Positions 25,311-35,688 of a stretch of DNA of 64,000 nt are shown here, in pieces (the first letter of the stretch is position 1; the number at the start of each line of letters is the position of its first letter). Under the pieces are notes generated by a model that saw nothing but the letters and a program-made list of their open reading frames with translations, was not told the origin of the DNA and ran no database searches. Origin of the DNA: Methylobacterium platani (GTDB lineage Bacteria; Pseudomonadota; Alphaproteobacteria; Rhizobiales; Beijerinckiaceae); contig NZ_LWHQ01000036.1 in assembly GCF_001653715.1 (NCBI RefSeq), positions 1-64,000 of the forward strand. Direction: 5' to 3'. The position numbers and the translations under genes were made by a program.

Positions 25311-26683
25311 TCCCCCGGCCGCTCCCGGACGGTCCCCTCGTCGCCTTCTACGGCGACGACTTCACCGGCTCGTCGGCGGCGATGGAAGTCCTAGCCTTCG
25401 CCGGGCTCGAGACGGTGCTGTTCCTCGCAAGCCCCGGCCCGGCGCGCTTCGCCGCCTTCGCGGGCGCCCGCGCCGTCGGCATCGCCGGGGTGGCGCGTTC
25501 GCAGCCGCCCGCCTGGATGGACCGGGAGCTGCCCGGGTCCTTCCGGCTCCTCGCCTCGCTCGGCGCGCGGATCGCGCATTACAAGGTCTGCTCGACCTTC
25601 GATTCGGCACCGCAGGTCGGCTCGATCGGCCGGGCGGTCGAGATCGGGCGCGGGATCTTTCCCGGCGACTGGACCCCGATGGTCGTCGCCGATCCCGGGA
25701 TGGGGCGCTACCAGAGCTTCGGCCACCTGTTCGCGGTGGCCGACGGCACCGGCCACCGCCTCGACCGCCACCCGACCATGGCCCGCCACCCGGTCACGCC
25801 GATGGACGAGGCCGACCTCGCCCGCCACCTCGCCCGCCAGACCGCCCTGCCGGTCGGCCTCGTCGACTTCGTGGCGATGAAGCGGGGAGAGGGGGATGCG
25901 GCCCTCGACCGCGCGCGCGCGCAGGGCGGGGCCATCGTCTCCCTCGACGTGCTCGATGCCGAGACCCTGGCCGAGGCCGGGCGCCTGATCTGGGAGCGGG
26001 GCGGGCGCCACGTCTTCGCCGTCGGCTCGCAGGGGGTCGAGGCCGCCCTCGTCGCCCATTGGCGCCGGGCCGGCCTCCTGCCCGCCGAGCCGCCCGCCGC
26101 CCGGCCCGGCCCGGTCTCCCGGATCGCGGTCGTGTCCGGGTCGGTCTCGCCGGCCACCGCCGGCCAGATCGCCCACGCCCTCGACCGCGGCTTTGCCGGC
26201 ATCCGCCTCGATGCGAGGCGGGTCGTCGACGACGCGGCCTGGGAGCGGGAGATCGGGCGCGCCGTCGCCGAGGCCCGCGCCGCGCTGGCCGAGGGCCGCG
26301 ATCCCCTGGTCTACAGCGCCGCGGGTCCCGACGACCCGGCCGTCGCCGCCCTGCGCGCGGCCGTGGGTGCCGCCGGGCTCGATCCGGTCATAGCGAGCGA
26401 GCGGCTCGGGGCCGGGCTCGGCCGGGCGCTGCGGGAGATCGTCCTGTCGACGGGCCTGACCCGGGCGGTGATCGCCGGCGGCGACACGTCGGGCCACGCC
26501 GCGATGCAGCTCGGCGTCGATGCGCTGAGCGCGCTCGGCCCCCTCGATCCGGGCTCGCCGCTCTGCCGCGCCCACGGCCCCGACACGCCGCTCGACGGGC
26601 TCGAGCTGGCGCTGAAGGGCGGCCAGGTCGGCCGGCCGGATTTCTTCTCGGCGGTCAAGGCCGGCGGCCGCGCCCCTTCGTGA
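25307..26683 (+). CDS. DUF1537 four-carbon/isoapionate-type acid-sugar kinase
   Basis: The 458-residue kinase (GTG start overlapping the RLP stop) has the N-terminal acid-sugar-binding motif YGDDFTGSSAA near residues 13-23, HYKVCSTFDSAPQVGSIGRA, and a C-terminal nucleotide-binding half with SGSVSPATAGQI, AGGDTSGHAAM and a late GLELALKGGQVG. DUF1537 enzymes phosphorylate D-threonate, D-erythronate, 3-oxo-tetronates or 3-oxo-isoapionate (OiaK). Translational coupling to an RLP favours the OiaK type. The expected product, a beta-keto acid phosphate, would be the RLP substrate. Confidence 0.87.
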   Translation: MIPRPLPDGPLVAFYGDDFTGSSAAMEVLAFAGLETVLFLASPGPARFAAFAGARAVGIAGVARSQPPAWMDRELPGSFRLLASLGARIAHYKVCSTFDSAPQVGSIGRAVEIGRGIFPGDWTPMVVADPGMGRYQSFGHLFAVADGTGHRLDRHPTMARHPVTPMDEADLARHLARQTALPVGLVDFVAMKRGEGDAALDRARAQGGAIVSLDVLDAETLAEAGRLIWERGGRHVFAVGSQGVEAALVAHWRRAGLLPAEPPAARPGPVSRIAVVSGSVSPATAGQIAHALDRGFAGIRLDARRVVDDAAWEREIGRAVAEARAALAEGRDPLVYSAAGPDDPAVAALRAAVGAAGLDPVIASERLGAGLGRALREIVLSTGLTRAVIAGGDTSGHAAMQLGVDALSALGPLDPGSPLCRAHGPDTPLDGLELALKGGQVGRPDFFSAVKAGGRAPS

Positions 26684-26696
26684 GGAGACGGATACC

Positions 26697-27473
26697 ATGC
26701 AGAGGCCGGCCGGCGACAGGCTCACGGGCAGGATCGCCCTCGTGACGGGGGCGGCGCGGGGCATCGGCCACGCCGTCGCCGCCGCCTTCGTGCGCGAGGG
26801 CGCGCGGGTCGTCGTCGCCGACGTGAACGGGGCGGGCGCCGAGGCCGCCGCCGCCGGGCTCGGGGACACCGCGATGCCGGTCGCCGTCGACGTCGCCGAC
26901 GAGGCGTCCGTCGCCGCCATGATGGCGGCGATCCTGTCCGCCCACGGCCGCGTCGACATCCTCGTCAACAATGCGGGGATCGGCGCCGCCACGCCGTTCC
27001 TCGAGACCAGCCTCGCCGAGTGGAACCGGATCCTCGGCGTCAACCTCACCGGCGCGTTCATGGTGGCGCAGGCCTGCGCCCGCGAGATGGTGCGCACCGG
27101 CGGCGGCAAGATCGTCAACATCGCCTCGCTGTCGGGCCAGCGCGGCGGCAACGGCCGGGCGGCCTACGGCTCGGCCAAGGCCGGGCTCGAGCTGCTGACC
27201 AAGGTGATGGCGGTCGAGCTCGCCCACCACGACATCAACGTCAACAACATCGCCCCCGGCGCGATCGAGACCGAGATCGCCAAGGCGATGCACGACCGGG
27301 CGACCCGCGAGGCCTACGCCGCCCGCATCCCGATGACCCGCTACGGCACCCCGGAGGAGATCGCCGACGCGGCGGTCTTCCTGTGCTCGGACGAGGCCCG
27401 CTACATCCACGGCCACACCCTCAACGTCGACGGGGGCTTTCGCGAGGCCGGGCTGATGTTCAAGCCCGGTTGA
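26697..27473 (+). CDS. Short-chain dehydrogenase/reductase
   Basis: The 258-residue enzyme is a canonical SDR with TGAARGIG, NNAGIG, GVNLTG, NIASLSGQ (Ser), AAYGSAKAG (the catalytic Tyr and Lys), NNIAPGAIETE and a C-terminal HTLNVDGGF. All tetrad residues are present. It starts 13 bp after the kinase and ends the operon, so it probably oxidises a polyol or hydroxy-acid entering the pathway, or reduces an aldehyde product. Which reaction cannot be told from sequence. Confidence 0.9.
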   Translation: MQRPAGDRLTGRIALVTGAARGIGHAVAAAFVREGARVVVADVNGAGAEAAAAGLGDTAMPVAVDVADEASVAAMMAAILSAHGRVDILVNNAGIGAATPFLETSLAEWNRILGVNLTGAFMVAQACAREMVRTGGGKIVNIASLSGQRGGNGRAAYGSAKAGLELLTKVMAVELAHHDINVNNIAPGAIETEIAKAMHDRATREAYAARIPMTRYGTPEEIADAAVFLCSDEARYIHGHTLNVDGGFREAGLMFKPG

Positions 27474-27524
27474 GGCCGGTATCGGTCACGGTGCGGACAG
27501 GCGCGGCCCGGCTCCCTTGCCCGG

Positions 27525-27932
27525 GTGCGGATCGATCGACATCTGACCGGCATGACCTTGAACGACAGCAGCCTCGCTCCCTTCCTGGCGCAGTTCTACG
27601 CGCGGGTCCGCCGCGACCCGCTCCTCGGCCCGGTCTTCGCGGCGGCGATCCCGGACGCCGCCTGGCCACGGCACATGGCGACGGTCGAGGCGTTCTGGTC
27701 TTCGGTCTTGTTCAAGACCGGCCGCTACAAGGGCAATCCCTTCGGGACGCATCAGGCCCTCGGCAGCCTGCAGCCGGCGCATTTCACGCGCTGGCTCGCG
27801 CTGTTCGGGGAGACCGCGCAGGCGCATTTTCCTCCCGAGGACGCTCACGCCCTGCAGGAGCGGGCCGAGCGGATCGGGGCCAGCCTCCAGGCCGGCCTGT
27901 TCTTCAGGCCCGACGCTGTCGGGCGGGGCTGA
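27525..27932 (+). CDS. Group III truncated haemoglobin
   Basis: The product is 135 residues from a GTG at 27525, or 126 from the ATG at 27552; neither has a strong ribosome site. It matches group III truncated globins: LAQFYARVRRDPLLGPVF, WPRHMATVEAFWSSVLFKTG, RYKGNPFGTHQAL and HFTRWLALFGET, with the His of the last motif a candidate proximal haem ligand. Such globins bind O2/NO or act in redox protection. It faces the gamma-glutamyltransferase gene tail to tail and is not obviously part of the sugar-acid operon. Confidence 0.88.
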   Translation: MRIDRHLTGMTLNDSSLAPFLAQFYARVRRDPLLGPVFAAAIPDAAWPRHMATVEAFWSSVLFKTGRYKGNPFGTHQALGSLQPAHFTRWLALFGETAQAHFPPEDAHALQERAERIGASLQAGLFFRPDAVGRG

Positions 27933-27952
27933 GCAGGGACCGGCTTTGCCCG

Positions 27953-29545
27953 TCACATCGCGGTCGCCGCCACCGCGGCCGACCACGGCGAGGCGACGTC
28001 GCTGCACCCCGTCGCGCTCCCGCCCTCGAGCCTCACGACGTTCGGGCAGGCGAAGTTGATCGGCAGGACGCCGTGCTCCACCACCGCGAGGGGGCCGGCC
28101 GCCGCGAGCGCGTCGCGCACCTCCGACGGGAGCCGGGCATCGGCGCTCGTCCCGTCCGGCCCCGAGACGTCGATGCGCGGGGCATGGGCCGCGTCCTGCT
28201 CCGTCATGCCGAAATCGAGCAGGAAGGCGAGGGTCTGGTACACGCTCGCCAGGATGCGCCGCCCGCCGGAGGAGCCCGCGGCGATGCGCGGGCCTTCGCC
28301 CGAGCGCGGCGTGACGATCACCGGGCACATGTTGCAGAGCGGGCGCGCGCCCGGGGCGATCGGGTTGGCGCTGCCGGGACGGGGATCGAACCACATCACG
28401 CCGTTGTTCATCAGGACGCCGGTCGTCGGCAGCACGACCCGGCTGCCCATCGAGGAGAGCAGCGTCGTCGTCATCGACACCATCATCCCGTCCCGGTCGA
28501 CGACGGTGAGGTGCGTCGTGCAGGTCTCGCCCGGCTCTCCTGCGGCCCCCAACCCGTGGAGGCGCCGCGCATAGGCGTCGCGCATCACCCGCGAGAGCGC
28601 CGAGAACCAGGCGGCGCCGGGGCCGCCGGGGGCCCGAGCCACGCCGTCCATGCCGGCGACGACCTCGGCCAGGGTCGGCGCGGCGGTGAGCCCGCCGGCG
28701 GTGTGGACGAGGTGGTCGCCGCGCCAGGCGATCGTCGGCGCATCGCGGATCGCGGCACGGCAGCCGGCGAGGTCCGCGCCGTCGACGACGCCCCCCAGGG
28801 AGGCGATGTCGGCGGCGAGGTCGCGGGCGATCCCGCCCTCGTAGAAGTCGCGCAGTCCGGCCTCCGCCAGCCGCTCCAGCGTCCCGGGTAGCCGCCCGAG
28901 CGGCCGGAAGCCGGGCGTGCCCTGGTAGGGCGGCACCGGCGGCAACCCGTCCGGCAGGTAGATCCGCGCGCTCTCCTCGTAGAGCCGCAGCACCGCGGCC
29001 GAGGAGGCGATCTTGAGCGTCGTGAACCAGTCCAGGGCGAGGCCCCGGCGCGCCAGCGCCAGCGCGGGCGCCAGGAGCTCCGCCACCGGGCGGCCGGTCC
29101 CGAACGTCTCGTGCAGGGTGGCATAGCCCGCCACCGCCGAGGGGATGCAGAACGAGAGCGGCCCGTGGACGTTGCGGTCGCCCGCGACCTCCGGCCAGGT
29201 GAACAGGTCGCGCTTCTCCCGCCCGGTGAGGGGATAGTCCGCGGCCCGGGTGTTGCGGCTCGAGACCGGTCCGAAATCCACCACCCTGGCGCGGGCCGCG
29301 CCGGCCGGCAGCACCAGCGCGAAGCCGATGCCGCCGAGCCCGCTGTTCCAGGGCTCGACCGCCGCGAGCGCGAAGGCGGTGGCGACGGCCGCGTCGGCGG
29401 CATTGCCCCCCGCGGCCAGGATCGCCGCCCCGGCCTCGGCAGCCTCGCGGTTCTGGGCCACGACGATCCCGTCCCGGCCCGAGGCGACCGGCTTCGTAAC
29501 GGTCCAGTTCTGCGTCCGGTAGGGCATGGGGTCGTGGGCCGGCAT
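27953..29545 (-). CDS. Gamma-glutamyltransferase family protein, cytoplasmic
   Basis: The 530-residue protein is an Ntn-hydrolase proenzyme. The self-cleavage/catalytic Thr region is TCTTHLTVVDRDG. Other family signatures are GGNAADAAVATAFAL, a PWNSGLGGIGFALVL glycine loop, MNNGVMWFDPRPGS, and SSGGRRILASVYQ. The ATG at 29545 has GGGAGGA upstream; a second ATG at 29527 is possible. There is no signal peptide, unlike periplasmic glutathione-degrading Ggt, so an intracellular role on gamma-glutamyl conjugates or as an acylase is more likely. It is encoded between the two sugar-acid loci and convergent with the globin gene. Confidence 0.87.
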   Translation of the reverse strand: MPAHDPMPYRTQNWTVTKPVASGRDGIVVAQNREAAEAGAAILAAGGNAADAAVATAFALAAVEPWNSGLGGIGFALVLPAGAARARVVDFGPVSSRNTRAADYPLTGREKRDLFTWPEVAGDRNVHGPLSFCIPSAVAGYATLHETFGTGRPVAELLAPALALARRGLALDWFTTLKIASSAAVLRLYEESARIYLPDGLPPVPPYQGTPGFRPLGRLPGTLERLAEAGLRDFYEGGIARDLAADIASLGGVVDGADLAGCRAAIRDAPTIAWRGDHLVHTAGGLTAAPTLAEVVAGMDGVARAPGGPGAAWFSALSRVMRDAYARRLHGLGAAGEPGETCTTHLTVVDRDGMMVSMTTTLLSSMGSRVVLPTTGVLMNNGVMWFDPRPGSANPIAPGARPLCNMCPVIVTPRSGEGPRIAAGSSGGRRILASVYQTLAFLLDFGMTEQDAAHAPRIDVSGPDGTSADARLPSEVRDALAAAGPLAVVEHGVLPINFACPNVVRLEGGSATGCSDVASPWSAAVAATAM

Positions 29546-29815
29546 CCTGCGTCCTCCCGGGATTTCGTCGTTCTGGCATTCTTGGTTCTGGCATTCTTGG
29601 CGGCGGAGCATCGCCCGGCGGGGCGCGGGCGACCAACCCGCCCCGGGAATGCCAGACCCGCGACAACGCGCCTGACAACATTTAACAAGCTTGCGCTGCC
29701 TGGGCGGGACGCGGCATACTTGTCGACAGGTGGGCGGCCGAGGCCGCCGCCCCGGAAGGCCGTCCCCGCCCGGCCAGTTCCCGCAAGGCCAGTTCCCCCA
29801 AGGCCAGGAGAGTCC

Positions 29816-30559
29816 ATGTCGTCGGCAGTTCAGGATCTCGTCGAGTCCGAGCCGGACACCGCGCGCCCGTCCGGCCTCGCCGACGGCGTCTATCACGGCC
29901 TCCTGACCGAGATCGCCGGCGGCACCTACGCCGAGAACCAGAAGCTGCCGAGCGAGAACGAGCTGGCTTCGCGCTACAAGGTCTCGCGCCCGGTGGTCCG
30001 CGCGGCGCTGGAGCGGCTGCGGCGGGAGAACGTCATCGTGTCCCGGCAGGGCGCCGGCAGCTTCGTGCGCGGGCAGGGGCGGGCGCCGGCCCTCGGCTAC
30101 GCCCCGGTCGAGAGCATCGCCGACATCCAGCGCTGCTACGAGTTCCGCCTGACGATCGAGCCGGAGGGCGCCCGCTACGCCGCGCTCCGGCGCAACGCCG
30201 CCGCGCTGGCCCGCATCGGCGCCGCCCTCGACCTGATGAACACCGCGACGCGCCAGCAGCAGCACCGCGACGACGCCGATTTCGCCTTCCACCTCGCCAT
30301 CGCCGAGGCCTCGAACAACCATTATTACGGCGCCTCGCTGCAGGCGCTGCAATCGCACATCGCCGTCGGCATGAAGATCCACGGCCTGGCGCTGCTCGGA
30401 CCCAATTCCGGCCTGCAGGGCGTGCTCGACGAGCACCGCGCGATCTTCGCGGCGATCCGCGACGGCGACGCCGAGACCGCGCGCGACCGGATGCACCGCC
30501 ACATCTGCTCGTCGCGCGACCGGTTGTTCGAGGGGCGGTTGCTGGATTTGTCGTTGTAA
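29816..30559 (+). CDS. GntR-family regulator, FadR/FCD subgroup
   Basis: The 247-residue protein has an N-terminal winged helix (LPSENELASRYKVSRPVVRA, then RLRRENVIVSRQGAGSFV) and a C-terminal all-helical FCD domain. The FCD metal ligands are visible as DADFAFHLAIAEA, DEHRAIFAAI and HRHICSSRD. These proteins usually repress sugar-acid or lactate operons until a carboxylate binds. It is transcribed toward the DUF1537-PdxA2 locus. Copies of GTTGTCA-like half-sites lie near 29671-29679, 30903-30912 and 31145-31162. Confidence 0.9.
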   Translation: MSSAVQDLVESEPDTARPSGLADGVYHGLLTEIAGGTYAENQKLPSENELASRYKVSRPVVRAALERLRRENVIVSRQGAGSFVRGQGRAPALGYAPVESIADIQRCYEFRLTIEPEGARYAALRRNAAALARIGAALDLMNTATRQQQHRDDADFAFHLAIAEASNNHYYGASLQALQSHIAVGMKIHGLALLGPNSGLQGVLDEHRAIFAAIRDGDAETARDRMHRHICSSRDRLFEGRLLDLSL

Positions 30560-31194
30560 TGGCATGATTACTCGAAGGTGGAATTTCGATTTTTTCCTCG
30601 ATTCGGATGGCGTGATATTTCGTTCAACCGCATCAATATCGATAGGCTTCATCCAAGCGCGACTGTCCACGAAGATATGAGAAATTTATATTATAATTAG
30701 ATCTTGTGGTCTTACGTTAAATGATATGCCGCCCGCAATTCCTGTCCCCGTAATTCCCGTCCAAGCAAAGGTAGAAAACCTCTTCCCTTCCCCCGTGTGG
30801 GAGAAGGGCCAGTCCGGCCGCCCGCCCGCATCCCAGGCCCCGGCCCGCCGCCGACCGGACCTACCCGCGCAACGCGATGATGCCGCACACCGCAACCGCT
30901 CGCTTGACAACCCCGCCCGCCCTCTCGTACCCCATAACAAGTTTACAACAAATTCGGCGCCGGAGCGGTGTCGGGCGGGAGGAGCGAGATGGCGGAAGCC
31001 CGTGGATGTGCGGATCGACCCCTTGACCCGGTCTTCCCGCTCCGCGCGCGACCGGGCGATCGACCGGCCGGCCGCCCCTATACCGGATTCCGACGCCCCC
31101 GCTATGCGGCCCCGGCGATGCTGCGGCTCGGCCTGAGCGGTGGAGTTGTCAGGTTGTCAACCAATTCCGTCGCGACCCGCCGCGCGTGACCGCC
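30560..31194. other. Intergenic region with AT-rich block, hairpin and promoter-like motifs
   Basis: This 635-bp gap has no supported gene. 30570-30735 is unusually AT-rich for the genome. A hairpin of the CCCTTCCCCC/GGGAGAAGGG type lies at about 30786-30808. TTGACA at 30905-30910 resembles a -35 box but lacks a clear -10. The last part carries paired GTTGTCA motifs just before the kinase gene. Confidence 0.4.
31145..31162. promoter_or_regulatory. Candidate GntR operator upstream of the DUF1537 kinase
   Basis: GTTGTCAGG (31145-31153) is followed by the near-palindrome GGTTGTCAACC (31152-31162), 33-50 bp before the kinase ATG. The inverse form CTTGACAACC occurs at 30903-30912, CCTGACAAC at 29671-29679 ahead of gntR, and TTGTCGACAGG near 29720. 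FCD-type GntR proteins commonly bind short TTGT/ACAA-type palindromes, so these may form its regulon sites. Confidence 0.4.
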
Positions 31195-32298
31195 ATGTCC
31201 GTCTCCCCGCCGACCCTGCGGCTGATCGCCGACGACCTCACCGGCACCCTCGACACCGCGGCCGGCTTCACCGGCCTCGTCGGGCCGGTCGCGGTCGCCT
31301 GGACCGGCGGGGCGGTTCCGGAGGCGGCCAACCTCGCCCTCGATACCGGCACCCGCGAGCGGGCGCCGGCGGAGGCGGGCCGGATCGTCGCTGCCGCCTC
31401 CCCGCTGCTCGCCGGCGCCGGCATCGCCTTCAAGAAGGTCGACAGCCTGCTGCGCGGCCCCTGGGCGGCGGAGCTCGCCGCCTGCCTCGGCGGCCGGCGC
31501 CACGTCGTCGTGGCGCCGGCCTTCCCCTATCAGGGCCGGCGCACCTGCGACGGCCGCCAGCTCGCCCGCGCGGGCGACGGGTGGCAGGCCGTGTCGGGCG
31601 ACATCGCCGAGGCGCTGCGCGCGGCCGGCGTGCCGGCCCGCCGCGCCGACGTCGCGGAGGGGCCGATCGACGGCGTCGCGGTCTACGACGCGACGACGGA
31701 GGACGACCTCGACCGGATCGCCGCCCTGGGGCAGGGCGCGCCGGTCCTGTGGTGCGGCAGCGGCGGCCTCGCCGGGGCGCTCGCCCGCCGCCACGGTGCC
31801 CACCCGGCTCCGGGCGGCGCGGCCTTGCGCGGCCCGGTCCTCGGCCTGTTCGGCTCGGACCGGCCGGAGACGGCAGGCCAGCTCGCCCTCTGCCCGGAGC
31901 ACCGGCTGGTGCTGGACGAGGGCGACCCGGCCGCGCCGGTCGCGGACCGGCTGGCCGCCGACGGCGTCGCCCTGGTGAGCCTCGCGCTGCCCGAAGGCAC
32001 CCCCCGGGGCGAGGCCGCCGAGCGCATCGCCGCTGCCTTCGGGCGCCTCGCCCGCGCCCTGCCGCCGCCCGGCACCCTCGCGGTCGCCGGCGGCGAGACC
32101 CTGAAGGCGCTGTGCCTGTCGCTCGGCACCGAGGCCCTGGTCGTCACCGGCCAGGTCGCCCCCGGCCTGCCCCGCTCGCGCATGCGCGGGGGCCTGTGGG
32201 ACGGCACCGACATCCTCTCGAAATCCGGGGCGTTCGGCACGCCCACGCTCTGGCGCGACCTGCTGCGCGAGAACGGCCTCCTCATGGAAAGGACTTGA
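31195..32298 (+). CDS. DUF1537 four-carbon acid-sugar kinase (DtnK-type candidate)
   Basis: The 367-residue protein starts LRLIADDLTGTLDTAAGFTG, the acid-sugar-binding motif of DUF1537, and continues with FKKVDSLLRGPWAAEL, APAFPYQGRRTCDGRQL, LGLFGSDRPETAGQL and AVAGGETLKALCLSL. It is shorter than the usual 410-450 residues; the shortened part appears to be in the C-terminal nucleotide half. It is followed 19 bp later by a PdxA2-type dehydrogenase. This pair, in Ralstonia and Salmonella, converts D-threonate or D-erythronate to dihydroxyacetone phosphate and CO2. A GTG at 31186 is an alternative start. Confidence 0.87.
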   Translation: MSVSPPTLRLIADDLTGTLDTAAGFTGLVGPVAVAWTGGAVPEAANLALDTGTRERAPAEAGRIVAAASPLLAGAGIAFKKVDSLLRGPWAAELAACLGGRRHVVVAPAFPYQGRRTCDGRQLARAGDGWQAVSGDIAEALRAAGVPARRADVAEGPIDGVAVYDATTEDDLDRIAALGQGAPVLWCGSGGLAGALARRHGAHPAPGGAALRGPVLGLFGSDRPETAGQLALCPEHRLVLDEGDPAAPVADRLAADGVALVSLALPEGTPRGEAAERIAAAFGRLARALPPPGTLAVAGGETLKALCLSLGTEALVVTGQVAPGLPRSRMRGGLWDGTDILSKSGAFGTPTLWRDLLRENGLLMERT

Positions 32299-32317
32299 TC
32301 TTGGAAAGGACCCGCGC

Positions 32318-33351
<1,034 letters not shown>

Positions 33352-33355
<4 letters not shown>

Positions 33356-34479
33356 ACCCCCTCCACTCCCCCATCGAGATCGTCCGCCCCGACATCGCCT
33401 TCGGCTCCGGCACCGTCACGGATGTCGGCCGCCGCGCCCGGGCGATGGGCGCCCGCAACATCCTGGTCGTCGCCGACGCCTTCAACGCCGCCCGGGTCGA
33501 TCTCCTCGACCTGCCCGGCGAGGTGCGGGTGTTCGGCGAGGTGAAGCCGGAGCCCGACATCCCGAACCTCGACCGGGCGCTGGCGCTCGCCGGGGAGATC
33601 GAACCCGATCTCGTCGTCGGCTTCGGCGGCGGCAGCGCGATGGATCTCGCCAAGCTCGTCGCGGTGCTGCCGGGCAGCGGCCAGACCCTGCACGAGGTCG
33701 TCGGCCCCGAGAAGGTGCGGGGCCGCCGCATCGGCCTGATCCAGGTGCCGACCACCGCCGGCACCGGCAGCGAGGGCGGCACCCGGGCGCTCGTCACCGA
33801 CCCCGCGACCCAGAACAAGCTCGCGGTGCAGAGCCGCTTCATGCTGGCCGATGCCGCGGTGATCGATCCGGACCTCACCATGACGGTGCCGGCCGCCGTG
33901 ACCGCCGCGACCGGCGTCGACGCCATGGCGCATTGCGTCGAGGCCTTCACCAGCCGCAAGGCCCACCCCCTGATCGACCTCTACGCCCTCGAGGGCATCC
34001 GCCTCGTCGGCCGCTTCCTGCCCCGCGCCGTGCGCGACGGGGGCGACCGCGAGGCCCGGGCCGGGCTGGCGCTCGCCTCGCTCTACGGCGGCTTCTGCCT
34101 CGGGCCGGTCAACACCACGGCGGGCCACGCCGTCGCCTATCCCCTCGGCACCCGCCACCACATCCCGCACGGCCTCGCCTGCGCGGTGATCTTCCCGCAC
34201 ACCCTCGCCTTCAACGCCCCGGCGGTGCCGGAGAAGACCCGTCAGGTGATGGCGGCCCTCGGCCTCCCCGAGACCGACGACGAGGCGGCCGTGGTCGCGG
34301 CGACGACGCGCTGGTGCGCCGATCTCGGCATCGCGATGCGCCTGTCGGCCCACGGGGTGCCGGCCGGCGACCTGCCCGCCATGGCGGCGGAGGCCCACGC
34401 CATCCGCCGGCTCCTCGACAACAACCCGCGCGAGATCGGCGAAGACCAGATCCTCGCCCTCTACCACGCGGCCGGCTGA
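33352..34479 (+). CDS. Iron-containing alcohol dehydrogenase
   Basis: The 375-residue group III ADH (GTG start overlapping pdxA2) has the NAD-binding GFGGGSAMDLAK, PTTAGTGSE, and the metal site: GVDAMAHCVEAF (Asp and His), TTAGHAVAYPLG and HIPHGLACAV (His ligands). Members oxidise or reduce small aldehydes, diols and hydroxy acids (FucO, maleylacetate reductase, 4-hydroxybutyrate dehydrogenase). In this operon it probably interconverts a hydroxy-acid and its aldehyde or keto form before aldol cleavage or phosphorylation. Substrate not deducible. Confidence 0.9.
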
Positions 34480-34490
34480 GAGCGCTCGTC

Positions 34491-35408
34491 ATGACCGATC
34501 CCGTCTTCCCCCGCGGCGTGTTCTGCGCCGCCCTGACGCCCCTCGACCGGGACCTGAACCCGCATTATTCGGCCTTCACCGCGCATTGCCGCTACCTCGT
34601 CGACGAGGGCTGCACCGGCGTGGCGCTGCTCGGCACGACCGGCGAGGCGAACTCGTTCTCGGCCGACGAGCGGATGCGCCTGCTCGAGGCGGCGCTCGAG
34701 GGCGGGGTCGCGCCCGCGCAGCTGATGCCCGGCACCGGCGTCGCGGCGATCCCCGAGACCGTGGCGCTCACCCGCCACGCCCTCTCGGTCGGCGTGACGA
34801 CGGTCGTGCTGCTGCCGCCGTTCTACTACAAGGGCGTCTCCGAGGACGGCCTGATCGCGGCGTATTCGCGGATCATCGAGGGGGTCGGCGACGACCGCCT
34901 GCGGGTCGTGCTCTACCACATCCCGCAGATGTCCGGCGTGCCGATCCCGCACGGCGTCATCGCGGCCCTGCGCGAGCGCTTCCCCGGCATCGTCACCGGC
35001 ATCAAGGATTCGTCGGGCGACCTCGCCCACATGACGGCGCTGGTCGAGCGCTTCCCGGGCTTCTCGGTGCTGGCCGGCGCCGACCCGCTGATGCTGCCGC
35101 TCCTGACGATCGGCGGCGCCGGGGCGATCACCGCGACCACCAACCTCTGCGCGAGAGACCTGCGCTTCGTCTTCGACCATCACGCCGATCCGGCGAAGGC
35201 GGACGAGGTCGCGGCGGCGCAAGCCCGTGTGGTGGCGACCCGCGAGCGCGCCTCGCGCTTTGCCCAGATGGCCTCGCTCAAGGCGCTCACCGCCGCGCGC
35301 ACGGGCGATCCGGACTGGCACCGCCTGCGCCCGCCGCTGATGCCGCTTTCCGAGGCCGAGCGCGTCGCGCTGCTGGACTCGGGCGAGGGGCTCGCCCGGG
35401 CCTCCTGA
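34491..35408 (+). CDS. DapA/NanA-family Schiff-base aldolase
   Basis: The 305-residue TIM-barrel protein has GTTGEANSFSADER, the Tyr in VLYHIPQMSG, the Schiff-base Lys in TGIKDSSGD, and AGADPLMLPLLTIGGAG. These define the dihydrodipicolinate synthase/N-acetylneuraminate lyase superfamily. The residue run after the Tyr (HIPQMSG) differs from DapA (NVPxRTG), so lysine synthesis is unlikely. In an operon with sugar-acid enzymes it probably cleaves or dehydrates a 2-keto-3-deoxy acid. It starts 11 bp after the ADH. Confidence 0.87.
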   Translation: MTDPVFPRGVFCAALTPLDRDLNPHYSAFTAHCRYLVDEGCTGVALLGTTGEANSFSADERMRLLEAALEGGVAPAQLMPGTGVAAIPETVALTRHALSVGVTTVVLLPPFYYKGVSEDGLIAAYSRIIEGVGDDRLRVVLYHIPQMSGVPIPHGVIAALRERFPGIVTGIKDSSGDLAHMTALVERFPGFSVLAGADPLMLPLLTIGGAGAITATTNLCARDLRFVFDHHADPAKADEVAAAQARVVATRERASRFAQMASLKALTAARTGDPDWHRLRPPLMPLSEAERVALLDSGEGLARAS

Positions 35409-35688
35409 GATCGGCCGGGAAACGGCGCGCCAAGATGCCGGTCCGGTCTCTCATCCCCATCACGGCCCCTTTCCCGGACGACTGAAGCGAAGCGGAAGGA
35501 GATCCGGGAACCAGCACGAAAAGTCGCGAAGCGTCCGTCCGTTCGCAACGTCGCGTCATACAGAGCCGCTTCGCGGCACTTCCTAGGCTGGATCCCGGAT
35601 CTTCTTCCCCTGACGCTGCAATCGTCCGGGAAAGGGTGCGGGTCATGAAACAATCGACTCCCAAAAGCCTTATCCCGAGGACACGCCC

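Noticed and set aside
34491..35408. Housekeeping DapA (lysine biosynthesis)
   Set aside because: The Schiff-base Lys and Tyr are present but the flanking residues differ from DapA, and the gene lies in a sugar-acid operon with a transporter.
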